Positions 7,968 to 16,385 of a DNA stretch of 64,000 nucleotides are shown here, one piece after another (the stretch's first letter is position 1; the number at the start of each line of letters is the position of its first letter). The translations under genes and the position numbers were made by a program. The stretch is from NCBI RefSeq assembly GCF_030466405.1, contig NZ_JAGGJF010000001.1:248001-312000 (forward strand), given 5' to 3'. The notes below the pieces were generated by a model, which was not told the origin of the DNA, searched no databases, and saw nothing but the letters and a program-made list of their open reading frames with translations. Source of the stretch: Pseudidiomarina terrestris. GTDB lineage: Bacteria > Pseudomonadota > Gammaproteobacteria > Enterobacterales > Alteromonadaceae.

Positions 7968-9163
7968 ATAGGCATGTCTGTGACGGCGGAAATACTTAGC
8001 ATCATAATGACCACTATGGTGCCGACCACAGCTCCCATGAACAAGATAAGGGCGGGTTCGAGCAAGCTGGTAAAGCGCGTCACCCAGCTATAGAAAGTAC
8101 GACGTGAGCGATCGGCGATTTCGCCAAATACCCGCGCCAGCTCGCCACTTTCTTCACCAATGCTCAACAGTGCGGCGAAGTACGGTGGGTACAAGCGTGA
8201 CTCACTCAAACATTCAGCCAGGCTTTCGCCGCGGTTAACACGCTCAGCGGCACGACGCACTTCCGCCCGTAAAGATTCGGTACGTAAAGTTTTGGCGGCG
8301 AGCTTCATGCTGCGGTCGATGGCTACGCCGGCACTTAACATGACATGCAAGGCTGCATTAAAGCGGATCCGTTCAACCAATAAGTTGGCACCGGACACCA
8401 CCGGCAAGCGCTCGCGACACCAGGTACCTAAGGCTTGCACCCAGGGCTGGTCACGGTAATGCCACAGAGCAAAGCCGCCCCCAATCAAGCCTAACGCCAG
8501 CCACAACTGGTAGTTGAGGAAGAACTCACTAACGGCCAATAAGGCAATGGTATACCCAGGTAAATTCTCCTGGTCCTGAAACAAGGTGGTTAAATTCGGG
8601 ACGACGAAATTAAAAATGAAAACGATGGCAGCAATACACACCGTCAGAATAACTGCGGGGTAGACCAGCGCTTGTTTGATTTTCTCGCGCAGCTCCATTT
8701 GGTAATGCAGCTCGTCAGCAAGGCGCTGGAAAGTTGCCGCTAGCTCGCCGGTTTCTTCGGCAATCTGTACCAGCCCCACATAAAGCGAGCTAAAAACCGG
8801 GAATGCCGCCAGGCTGTCTGAGAGCTTGTGGCCCTGCTTCAGTTGTTGCAGCACGTTTTGCAACATATCGCGTAATGCCGGTTTTTCGACATTGTGCAAG
8901 AGGATCTCTAAGCCTTTATCAACGCGCAGGCCAGAGGTAAGCAGTAAACTGATTTCGGCAGTAAAGAACTCAACATCGCTGATGTTAAGACCGCGCTCGC
9001 CAAAGACGTTAGCATTGAGTCCTGTCGAGGCTTCCTTGATGTCGGCGACCAGCAGTTGCTGGCTTTCCAGGCGGGCTTTGGCCGTGGTCATGTCGACCGC
9101 GTCGATGCGACCTTTCTGCTCAACGCCACTGGTGTTATAGGCGACGTAAGTGAACAGAGCCAT
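7964..9163 (-). CDS. gspF: GspF-type inner-membrane platform protein (second system)
   Basis: 399 residues with the duplicated T2SF layout: two cytoplasmic helical domains (about 65-190 and 265-390) and hydrophobic segments near 170-190, 215-235 and 370-395. The N-terminal MALFTYVAYNTSG is typical of GspF/PilC/MshG. Each half carries a GEESGEL or AEETGEL motif (about 135 and 335). It forms the polytopic platform core with the ATPase. It shares one base with the upstream ATPase gene. Confidence 0.9.
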   Translation of the reverse strand: MALFTYVAYNTSGVEQKGRIDAVDMTTAKARLESQQLLVADIKEASTGLNANVFGERGLNISDVEFFTAEISLLLTSGLRVDKGLEILLHNVEKPALRDMLQNVLQQLKQGHKLSDSLAAFPVFSSLYVGLVQIAEETGELAATFQRLADELHYQMELREKIKQALVYPAVILTVCIAAIVFIFNFVVPNLTTLFQDQENLPGYTIALLAVSEFFLNYQLWLALGLIGGGFALWHYRDQPWVQALGTWCRERLPVVSGANLLVERIRFNAALHVMLSAGVAIDRSMKLAAKTLRTESLRAEVRRAAERVNRGESLAECLSESRLYPPYFAALLSIGEESGELARVFGEIADRSRRTFYSWVTRFTSLLEPALILFMGAVVGTIVVIMMLSISAVTDMPI

Positions 9164-10860
9164 TAGCCTGCAACCCTCACCACTTCAGCTAACGTGGTTT
9201 CGCCACGAAGGGCTTTTAGAACGCCATCTTCGAGCAGGTTACGGTAACCACGTTCACGGTTCAGCCGGCGGGCTTTGGTCAGAAATTCGGCGTCACCAAG
9301 TAACGCGGTAAGTTGCTCATCACAGCGCATGTACTCGATGAGTGCGACCCGGCCTTTGTAACCGGTATTGGCACATTGGTCGCAGCCAACTGCTTTGTGT
9401 AAGGCTGGCGTCACCGCAAAGCGTTCCTGCAACCAGTCCATTTTCATATTGCGGAAGTTCGCTGCAGCGTCAGGATCAGGCTGTTTACAGTGCGGACACA
9501 GCTTACGTGCCAAGCGTTGCCCAACAATGACTTTGATCGCTGCCGATAACAGGAATTCTTCTACGCCTAAATCGAGTAAGCGGGTATAAGCACTGGCGGC
9601 ATCATTGGTGTGCAAGGTACTAAATACCAGATGCCCCGTTAATGCGGATTGCAGCGCAATACCGGCTGTTTCGGCATCACGGATCTCACCCACCATAATG
9701 ATGTCGGGGTCTTGTCGTACCACCGAGCGCAACGCGTTAGCGAAGGTAAAGCCGATGTCACTTTGTACGTGGACCTGATTGATGCCGTCGAGTTGATACT
9801 CCACGGGATCTTCGATGGTAATAATTTTGACGTCAGGCTCATTGCGACGCGATAAAAACGAGTAGAGGCTGGTGGTTTTACCCGAGCCCGTTGGACCGGT
9901 CAGCAGAACGACCCCTGAGGTCGCCTGAATGTCGCGCAATAATTCAGCTTCAACATCTGGCTCAATACCCAGGGTCTTCACATCATAGGCGAGGTTATCT
10001 TGTAGCAAGAAGCGCATCACCACGCTCTCGCCCTCACCTACTGGCAATGCCGAAACCCGCACGTCCACATTGAGACCATCGATACGCAATTCTATTTTGC
10101 CATCCTGGGGCCGACGCTTTTCGGCGATATCCATGCTCGACAGTAATTTCAGTCGGGTGACTACGGGCAGCACCATGTGCATGGGAATAAAATCGGCTTC
10201 GTGCAAGACGCCATCAATACGATAGCGAACCCGCCCTTTGCCTTTCCAGGGCTCGATGTGCATGTCTGACGCACGGCGCCGCAGTGCTTTGGCGATAAGA
10301 TTATTGAGCAGGTTGACCGTGGGCGCCTCAGACGCGAGTTCACGCAGACGGTCTTCTTCGAGCATGGTCAGACCGGCATCTTCGCTCGGTCCCTCACTTT
10401 CCTGCTGCCAGCGATTCTTAAGCTGGTTGTAAACATCATCACCCACTACCACCAACTGCAGGTCCAGCGCACCAAGGTTGGCAACAAACTCAAGCAAGGC
10501 TGGCTGGCTGGGATTGGTACATACGACTTTTAGAAGCGGTTGGTCGGGACTGTAGGCAATGGGGACACATTGCTGGGCGACAGCTTTACTGGCGAGTTCT
10601 GCTGGCAGTTGTTCATGCAGCTGAGTCCAGTGCTCGTCGTCGTCGAGCAAGGCTTGTTGCTCATCTTCGCCAAGTCGCTGAAGTTCATAAACCTCAGCGT
10701 AATAGGCGGGTAAGTATTCTGAGCTCAACGCGCCCATGCGCACCAATATCTGCTCCAGCTGGCCGCCATTGCGACTCTGGAATTGCAACGCTTTGGTCAG
10801 ATCATCCTGATTGACCCGAAAGCGCTCCGTAAACAGCTGGGTGACGTTGGCTGTACTCAT
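9163..10860 (-). CDS. gspE: GspE/MshE-type secretion ATPase (second system)
   Basis: 565 residues. An N-terminal T2SSE_N/MshEN-like region covers about 1-150. The ATPase core has Walker A GPTGSGKT (322-329), an Asp box near 348-352, and DPDIIMVGEIRD (384-395). Four cysteines (455, 458, 493, 496) form the usual zinc site. The protein powers pseudopilus assembly at the inner membrane. In the N-terminal repeat the RLG triplet of the c-di-GMP-binding MshEN motif looks degenerate (NVT), so nucleotide control is doubtful. It overlaps the pseudopilin gene by four bases. Confidence 0.9.
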   Translation of the reverse strand: MSTANVTQLFTERFRVNQDDLTKALQFQSRNGGQLEQILVRMGALSSEYLPAYYAEVYELQRLGEDEQQALLDDDEHWTQLHEQLPAELASKAVAQQCVPIAYSPDQPLLKVVCTNPSQPALLEFVANLGALDLQLVVVGDDVYNQLKNRWQQESEGPSEDAGLTMLEEDRLRELASEAPTVNLLNNLIAKALRRRASDMHIEPWKGKGRVRYRIDGVLHEADFIPMHMVLPVVTRLKLLSSMDIAEKRRPQDGKIELRIDGLNVDVRVSALPVGEGESVVMRFLLQDNLAYDVKTLGIEPDVEAELLRDIQATSGVVLLTGPTGSGKTTSLYSFLSRRNEPDVKIITIEDPVEYQLDGINQVHVQSDIGFTFANALRSVVRQDPDIIMVGEIRDAETAGIALQSALTGHLVFSTLHTNDAASAYTRLLDLGVEEFLLSAAIKVIVGQRLARKLCPHCKQPDPDAAANFRNMKMDWLQERFAVTPALHKAVGCDQCANTGYKGRVALIEYMRCDEQLTALLGDAEFLTKARRLNRERGYRNLLEDGVLKALRGETTLAEVVRVAG

Positions 10861-11270
10861 TGTAAAATGATATCTGCGTTATTCTCTTCGCCGCCTTCGC
10901 GGCCATCAGCTCCATACGACAATAAAGTAAAAGGAGCACCATCGTCACCCGGCATACGGTAAACATAGTCGTTGCCCCAAGGATCCGGTGGAACGTCTTT
11001 CGGAAAGTAAGGCCCCTGCCAGTTCACATCATCGCTGGTCAAAAGCTGGTCTAGGCTATCGGGGTAACGCCCCATATCCAGACGATAGGTACTCAATGAG
11101 GTTTCCAGCATCTTCATCTGGGTTTCAGCAGTTTTGATTTTCGATGAATCAACTTTTCCGAACATCTGCGGCGCCACCAGGCTTGCTAATAACCCCAAAA
11201 TCACAATAACGATCAACAGCTCAATCAAGGTAAAACCACGTTGCTTGACCACTAGCGCACTAGGTTTCAT
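10857..11270 (-). CDS. gspG: GspG-type major pseudopilin (second system)
   Basis: 137 residues. Leader MKPSALVVKQRG is followed by FTLIELLIVIVILGLLASLVAP, with Glu5. The C-terminal half has the GspG pattern DPWGNDYVYR and an acidic DGREGGEENNAD end that fits the calcium site of major pseudopilins. It is the first machine gene here, 22 bases after the YjbH-like gene, and has its own GGAGTG ribosome site. That suggests the polysaccharide genes and the export machine share a transcript. Confidence 0.88.
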   Translation of the reverse strand: MKPSALVVKQRGFTLIELLIVIVILGLLASLVAPQMFGKVDSSKIKTAETQMKMLETSLSTYRLDMGRYPDSLDQLLTSDDVNWQGPYFPKDVPPDPWGNDYVYRMPGDDGAPFTLLSYGADGREGGEENNADIILQ

Positions 11271-11292
11271 TGTTCACTCCACTATTCTGTAA

Positions 11293-13455
11293 TTATTCTT
11301 TATAAAACGGACTCCGAAGATCCGTTGCATGGAACAATTGCACACTGCGGCCTAGCATCTGACCACCATCACGCGTGAGCGGTGTCCAGCCAATGAAGCC
11401 GCGGTTAGGACTATGTTCCGTTTGTAAGATGTCGATTGGGAAACTTATGTAGAAACCCTTGGTAAAGCTACCTTCACCATACTCGCGAGAAGAAACATTG
11501 GTCTTCGCCGCGTAGGCCCCAACTATGACACCACTTTTAAACTTATGTTCAACATTTAACTGCAGACCGTTGTCTTGTGCAAGGAATTTACCAAATGCAG
11601 CCTTAATTAATGTGTTGGGCATAAATTTTGGCTCATAGTAGCCGGTAATATGACCGGTAAAGGTATCGTAGTCGAGAAAGCCTGTGTGACTTTCATAATC
11701 ACGCTGTTTCACCCAGTTCAGATCGACGCCAACGGCCCAGTTGCTGTCCAACTCACGATACAACAACTCGGTTCCGACACCACCGAACATGCGCTCGAGG
11801 TAACCGGCATAGACACTGGTGTAAACATTAGGTGCGAGCTGATTGATGTGGCTCAGCTGCAAGCTGTCCATCCAGATATCACTGAAGGTCGTGTACTCGC
11901 GGACGTAGGTACGGACACGCGGTAACTTCGACTGAAAACCATCGACAAGGAAGTTAAAATCGTCGAAGTTGGTGAGCAGGTTACCGCTGATGGTTCCGTG
12001 CGCAAACGTACCCGGCGCCAGCCACATGGATGCGTTGAGATCGAGACCAAACTGGTACATGTAGAAATTCTCAGGGTTACCGAAGCTCTGGTCCAGGAAC
12101 GGACGGACGCTGAAACGCGGCCAGCCCCGACGGTACTTCGCTTCATACAAACCCTCATCTGCTCTGGCGCTAAGGTCGGTATTCTGGCGGCTGAAAGCAT
12201 CTGCTAACTCAGTATCAAAGTCCGTGTTATGGATGGCTTTGCGCGCGATTTCGAGATCAATTTTGGTGGTCGCAAGCTGAATTTGGTCGTTCTGCTCGAC
12301 CACTTCTACGTAGTTGTAGTTCTCTGGCAGGCTTTGATCGGCGATACGTGCGACCTGACGGATCCCCTCTTCATAGTCGCGGTAATAGCGCTGGGTGCCA
12401 TAAATACGCAAGGTATCTATTCCATCAGCTTCTGCGGAACTCTCGTTTTGCAGCTCACTGACGGTGATCCCCGCGAGCCGCCACACATTACCGCGCAATT
12501 TGCGGGTGCTTTGCTCGGTTTCGAGGTCTTCGGCACGCGCTAATGCGGTGCGGGTGTTAGGAGTGGGTACCCGCCGGTTGGCTGTTTTTACCTGGCCAAG
12601 ACTATTGAGATCGAGGGCTCCGGAAAAACCGAACATGAAGGTATTGCCACGCTCGTAACTCAGTTTTAGTGTCCAGGTATCATCAATCTGATAATCAGCG
12701 CCGAAGTTCCAGGCTGAGTCCACGTCAAGTCGACCGAGGAAACGCTCATCACTGTAATCATTACCATCGTATTCAGCCTTTAAGACCAATGGGGCAAACG
12801 GCGTCTGGTATTGGATGCCTCCAAACACTGATGTTTCGCCACGAAACCACTTGTCCGTTTCAAATCGACCACCGCTGCCACTAAATCCTGGCTCTCGGAC
12901 ACAAAAGCGATCTGAAACTTCACAGAAAGGGTTAGTGATGTTATCGCGGCGGCCCATATAGCCCCACCCTAAACCTAAAGTGAGGTCAACGGGGCCAAAC
13001 CTTTTACTTGCGACAACATACTCGCTGGCAAAGATCCCTGTACCTGCCAAATCACGCCAACCTACAGCAACCTGCGGTAGCCAATAGCTTTCCTGGAGCA
13101 GCCGCAACTTGACATCAAAGCCTTTGTCTTTACCCGTTTGATCGCCACTAAAATCCGGGTCGGAGCTATATTTTATCGGTCGTATATCGTTGTAGCGAAC
13201 CGTGGTCTCTAACCAAGGAAACAGCTGCAAACTTATGGCAAGTCGACGATATTCTTCGTTGTCATAATACAAGCCCGTCAAGGTTCCATAATCAGCAAAA
13301 CGGGCATTTGGCATTTGCATCAAGCCAACACCACCGAAATCCGATTGGCTGGCGTACTCATCTGCCATCACCACAGGTGTTGCTACAACAGCACTGAGCG
13401 CTAAAGCAACGGCCGAAAGCTTACGAGGAGATGAAGGAAAGCGTAAAAACGTCAT
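11293..13455 (-). CDS. yjbH: YjbH/GfcD-like outer-membrane polysaccharide protein
   Basis: 720 residues from the ATG at 13455, which overlaps the upstream stop by four bases; a longer open frame begins at 13512 but leaves the signal peptide internal. The signal peptide (MTFLRFPSSPRKL... to about VVMA) is followed by GGVGLMQMPNARF, characteristic of the YjbH family. The remainder alternates aromatic and polar residues as expected of an outer-membrane beta-barrel. In E. coli, YjbH/GfcD belongs to an operon for extracellular or group 4 capsule polysaccharide. It is third of three consecutive yjbFGH-type genes here. Confidence 0.85.
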   Translation of the reverse strand: MTFLRFPSSPRKLSAVALALSAVVATPVVMADEYASQSDFGGVGLMQMPNARFADYGTLTGLYYDNEEYRRLAISLQLFPWLETTVRYNDIRPIKYSSDPDFSGDQTGKDKGFDVKLRLLQESYWLPQVAVGWRDLAGTGIFASEYVVASKRFGPVDLTLGLGWGYMGRRDNITNPFCEVSDRFCVREPGFSGSGGRFETDKWFRGETSVFGGIQYQTPFAPLVLKAEYDGNDYSDERFLGRLDVDSAWNFGADYQIDDTWTLKLSYERGNTFMFGFSGALDLNSLGQVKTANRRVPTPNTRTALARAEDLETEQSTRKLRGNVWRLAGITVSELQNESSAEADGIDTLRIYGTQRYYRDYEEGIRQVARIADQSLPENYNYVEVVEQNDQIQLATTKIDLEIARKAIHNTDFDTELADAFSRQNTDLSARADEGLYEAKYRRGWPRFSVRPFLDQSFGNPENFYMYQFGLDLNASMWLAPGTFAHGTISGNLLTNFDDFNFLVDGFQSKLPRVRTYVREYTTFSDIWMDSLQLSHINQLAPNVYTSVYAGYLERMFGGVGTELLYRELDSNWAVGVDLNWVKQRDYESHTGFLDYDTFTGHITGYYEPKFMPNTLIKAAFGKFLAQDNGLQLNVEHKFKSGVIVGAYAAKTNVSSREYGEGSFTKGFYISFPIDILQTEHSPNRGFIGWTPLTRDGGQMLGRSVQLFHATDLRSPFYKE

Positions 13456-14324
13456 GATTGCGGATTCCAATAGCGCGCTAACGCACTGATTTGCTGATTC
13501 AGGTTCTGCCATTCGTTATCCAGGCTGCTCAAATCCAACGGCACAAAAATCAATCCATGGACTGGGGGTAATGCCTTGGCATCATTGTAATAAGCAACTT
13601 TAGTGCGCGCTGAAAGGCCAGTGATAGCAATCAGCTCGACTTCGGTAAGGTTATAATCTTGCCTGAATACGTCGCCTCGTTTCAATATCGAGCGGACGGT
13701 ATCCTGTTCCGTAAACTGCAACTGCTGAACACCATCAGCAGAAATTAAAGTAACTTGCCAGGGGCCGAGAGCTTTGGGTGGCAGCAACTGATAATCGCCG
13801 GCAGGTAACAACGGATTGGCATCCATATCACTGGCTGCCGCGCTAAAACTACTAAACAAGGATTTGCGCTCAACATCGACCCCACTTTGCACTTCCAGAC
13901 TGTCATCAATCTTAGTCAGGCCAATCCATTCCGCGCCTACTAATGGCCACTGGTGAATTTGCTCTGCGTAAGCTTGAGCAGCTTGAGCTAATTCCAACTC
14001 GCCTGAGGCTGTAGCAATCTGAGTAAGCCGTTCAAGGCGCTGCAAAACATGCTGCCGGCGTTGCTTTAGCTGCTCCGTCTGACGCACACTAAGCAGTCGA
14101 GTCGACGCCCAGTAGGCCGCTGGAGCGAGCTCTGCAGCTTGATAGATTTTTAGGAGCCGGGGCCGCTCGCTGAAAGCGTAAACCTGATTACCCACTGTCA
14201 CAGTCACGGGCGCAGCGCCAGTCGCCGCCTGCTCCTGAGCCAGCCCCACTCCAAGGCCGCCAAAACCCAGAACCAAAAAAGTGACTAAGTGACACGCGAA
14301 CTGATAGCAACGGCGAACCATCAT
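13452..14324 (-). CDS. yjbG: YjbG/GfcC-like periplasmic capsule biogenesis protein
   Basis: 290 residues with an N-terminal signal peptide (cut near LAQ, about residue 30). The segment AAYWASTRLLS (about 69-79) is typical of GfcC. A following Gln/Arg-rich helical region and a C-terminal beta domain (LKRGDVFRQDYNL) complete the family pattern. Family members work in the periplasm in export of group 4-type polysaccharide. It overlaps both neighbours by four bases, so yjbFGH are probably translationally coupled. Confidence 0.82.
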   Translation of the reverse strand: MMVRRCYQFACHLVTFLVLGFGGLGVGLAQEQAATGAAPVTVTVGNQVYAFSERPRLLKIYQAAELAPAAYWASTRLLSVRQTEQLKQRRQHVLQRLERLTQIATASGELELAQAAQAYAEQIHQWPLVGAEWIGLTKIDDSLEVQSGVDVERKSLFSSFSAAASDMDANPLLPAGDYQLLPPKALGPWQVTLISADGVQQLQFTEQDTVRSILKRGDVFRQDYNLTEVELIAITGLSARTKVAYYNDAKALPPVHGLIFVPLDLSSLDNEWQNLNQQISALARYWNPQS

Positions 14325-15010
14325 TGCAGATCTCCATCAAAAGGCTTCATCTCACGCCAGACTGCGTAACCAATACCAGGCGAGACCCATTGCTTTGCAT
14401 ACACAATACGACCATCAACGGCATAAAAGGTGTTACTAAATTCTTGTCGGTTCGCTTGCCCTTGCTCGCGAATCTCGATCACCCGTAGTTGGGTTCCGTC
14501 GGGATGTTGATAGTCACGTTCTGTACCTACGCTAAACCTCGAACTCACCTGCCATTTGCTGATGTCGTTCTCACCGTAATTGCCAACTTCAACCTGGCGT
14601 TGCCAGGTGTTGTCGCATTCTGTCGCGGTTGTCCTGGCGGCATGTTTTGCGTAGCAAACGAGCGGGTCAGTGGACCAGGCACTCGTGAAAAGCGGCATTC
14701 CGGGAATGCCGGCGGCGGTTAAAATGCGACCATACTGCGTGGTGATGGCTTCTTCACCGCCAGTGCGATAGACCCTCTGGGAACCAACAGCGCGATCTAA
14801 AACAGCTACCACTTGTGGAAATTTATCAGTGCGGACATAAGCCGCAGCGTAAGGGTAATCTGAGACTTCCTCGACAGTCAGTTCGAGTCCCTTGTGTCCA
14901 AAAAAGGCGGTTTCTGCAGTATCCACCATATTCTTAACACGGGTACTGCAGCCAGCAAGAACCAGCAAAGAAAGTGCAGAGGTGACGAGGAGTCGGGAAT
15001 TGATTCGCAT
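14321..15010 (-). CDS. yjbF: YjbF/GfcB-like lipoprotein
   Basis: 229 residues. Lipobox LAGC places the lipidated cysteine at residue 21. The remaining sequence matches the YjbF/GfcB family in length and in its DYPYAAAYVRT start to the mature domain. Family members are outer-membrane-associated lipoproteins of exopolysaccharide operons. It lies after a strong stem-loop at 15058-15090 that separates it from the small YjbE-like gene. Confidence 0.8.
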   Translation of the reverse strand: MRINSRLLVTSALSLLVLAGCSTRVKNMVDTAETAFFGHKGLELTVEEVSDYPYAAAYVRTDKFPQVVAVLDRAVGSQRVYRTGGEEAITTQYGRILTAAGIPGMPLFTSAWSTDPLVCYAKHAARTTATECDNTWQRQVEVGNYGENDISKWQVSSRFSVGTERDYQHPDGTQLRVIEIREQGQANRQEFSNTFYAVDGRIVYAKQWVSPGIGYAVWREMKPFDGDLQ

Positions 15011-15057
15011 ACAAAGTTCGCTTTCTGGTTGTTGGCTACTTTTTGTTCAGCACCTAA

Positions 15058-15090
15058 AAAAATACCGCAGTGCGCACCTGCGGTATTTTT
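15058..15090 (-). terminator. Strong hairpin between the YjbE-like gene and yjbF
   Basis: A 13-base perfect stem (AAAAATACCGCAG with CTGCGGTATTTTT) closes a seven-base loop and gives U-rich flanks in both directions. It sits 18 bases after the YjbE-like stop and 47 bases before the yjbF start. It probably acts as a leaky terminator that makes the small first gene more abundant than the rest. Confidence 0.85.
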
Positions 15091-15108
15091 CAGTTCATCG
15101 ACGCTAGA

Positions 15109-15429
15109 TTAGAAACCTGTTGTCGTAGTTACCACTGGAGCCGTTGTCGTGGTTACCGGTGGCTCAGGTTCTGGTTCTGGCTCTGGCTCCGGCTCAGGTT
15201 CTGGCTCTGGTTCCGGCTCAGGCTCCGGTGGCGGAGTCGCGTCTGAGTCGTCGTTGTCAAGTGTCGCAGCGATTGTTAACGCTACGATACCAGCCGCGGC
15301 TACAGAACCTTTAGTGATGAAACCACCACCGTCACTGTCGCCTTCTGCGCTGGTTGCACCTGTCTGAGCAAATGCAGCTGGTGCTAACACCAAGCTGATT
15401 GCTGCAGCTAATGCAGTACGTTTGATCAT
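15109..15429 (-). CDS. YjbE/GfcA-like small secreted protein with Glu-Pro repeat
   Basis: 106 residues from the ATG at 15429, which has GAGGTG eight bases upstream; the longer open frame to 15501 lacks a ribosome site. It has a signal peptide (cut after AFA, about residue 21), a Gly/Ala-rich hydrophobic stretch (about 36-57), an acidic link, about twelve Glu-Pro dipeptides, and a Thr-rich tail VTTTTAPVVTTTTGF. YjbE/GfcA proteins are also short, exported and Thr-rich, and precede yjbFGH. The assignment is by position and composition, not by a detailed match. Confidence 0.6.
   Translation of the reverse strand: MIKRTALAAAISLVLAPAAFAQTGATSAEGDSDGGGFITKGSVAAAGIVALTIAATLDNDDSDATPPPEPEPEPEPEPEPEPEPEPEPEPPVTTTTAPVVTTTTGF
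15161..15228. repeat. 6-bp degenerate microsatellite encoding Glu-Pro repeats
   Basis: About eleven copies of GGYTCN in tandem on the plus strand encode Pro-Glu dipeptides on the minus strand. Units vary only at synonymous or near-synonymous positions. Slippage by whole units would change the linker length without a frameshift. Confidence 0.85.
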
Positions 15430-15452
15430 AATAAATACACCTCTATGTGCTT

Positions 15453-15480
15453 GATTGGCCAATCTTTGGAAATGTTCCAA
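15453..15480. promoter_or_regulatory. Two adjacent palindromes upstream of the YjbE-like gene
   Basis: GATTGGCCAATC (15453-15464, perfect) is followed immediately by TTGGAA-ATG-TTCCAA (15466-15480). They lie 24-51 bases upstream of the start, between mscS and the surface operon, where an operator is expected. Both contain TTGG/CCAA cores. The regulator is unknown. Confidence 0.4.
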
Positions 15481-15507
15481 GATTACTTTAAAGATTAGCA
15501 CCTTGTT

Positions 15508-16335
15508 CTAATTCTGTGAAGCCTCTTTATGTAAATGCACATCCATTTGTGGATAAGGAATGCCGATATCGTTTTTATCAAGAGCAATCTTGATTTCACG
15601 CATCAGATCCCAGTACACCGGCCAATAATCACCGACGTTAACCCACGGACGCACAATAAAGTCGACTGACGAGTTGTTCAGTGCGTGCACCTGAATATTC
15701 CAGGCGGGATCTTCCAGCAAGCGGTCATCCGCTTTCAGCACAGACTCCAGAACTTCTTTGGTCTTATGTAAATCCGCGTCGTACGAGACGCCAATTAACA
15801 AGTCAACGCGGCGCGTGTCTTCGCGGCTGTAGTTGGTAATTGGCTGACTGGTGATCTGCGCGTTAGGTACAAAGACTACCTTATTATCAGGGGTCTTAAG
15901 GACCGTTTGGAAAATATTTACTTCCTGAACTGTACCTGCAACACCACCTGCTTCAACATACTCCCCGGCCCGGAAGGGGCGGAAGGTAATGATCAGTACC
16001 CCGGATGCCATGTTCGACAGTGAGCCTTGCAGTGATAAACCTATCGCCAGACCCGCAGCACCTAAGATCGCGATAAACGAAGTGGTTTGCACCCCGACCT
16101 GGGATAGTGCCATCAGTACGGCAGCAATAAAAATAACGCTTTTGACAATGGCGCTAAGGAAACTAATCACGGCACCATCGACACCTTTACGCTCCATGCC
16201 CCGGCCAATCAGTTTGGCGACACTGTTCGCAATCATCTTACCGATGATCAGGATGAGTATTGCGACAACAAACTTAATCGTGTAGCTCACGATAAGCTCC
16301 TGGTTGTCGGTTACCCAGGTCAGAAATTTCTCCAT
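15508..16335 (-). CDS. mscS: Small-conductance mechanosensitive channel
   Basis: 275 residues, close to E. coli MscS (286). Three N-terminal membrane helices are followed by the Gly/Ala-rich pore helix (LGAAGLAIGLSLQG, about 94-107), the beta domain (FRPFRAGEYVEAGG) and an alpha/beta C-terminal domain ending PYPQMDVHLH. The channel releases solutes on hypo-osmotic shock. GGAGAG lies seven bases before the ATG. It follows gspN by 50 bases and may be co-transcribed with the gsp operon, although its role is unrelated. Confidence 0.92.
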   Translation of the reverse strand: MEKFLTWVTDNQELIVSYTIKFVVAILILIIGKMIANSVAKLIGRGMERKGVDGAVISFLSAIVKSVIFIAAVLMALSQVGVQTTSFIAILGAAGLAIGLSLQGSLSNMASGVLIITFRPFRAGEYVEAGGVAGTVQEVNIFQTVLKTPDNKVVFVPNAQITSQPITNYSREDTRRVDLLIGVSYDADLHKTKEVLESVLKADDRLLEDPAWNIQVHALNNSSVDFIVRPWVNVGDYWPVYWDLMREIKIALDKNDIGIPYPQMDVHLHKEASQN

Positions 16336-16385
16336 TACTACTCTCCTTTATTACTTCTTAATTGGTCGAACTATCAAAACTTGGC

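Noticed and set aside
15149-15367. Plus-strand frame with a Ser-Gly repeat
   Set aside because: It is the complement of the Glu-Pro repeat in the YjbE-like gene; the minus-strand protein has a signal peptide and ribosome site and this frame has neither.
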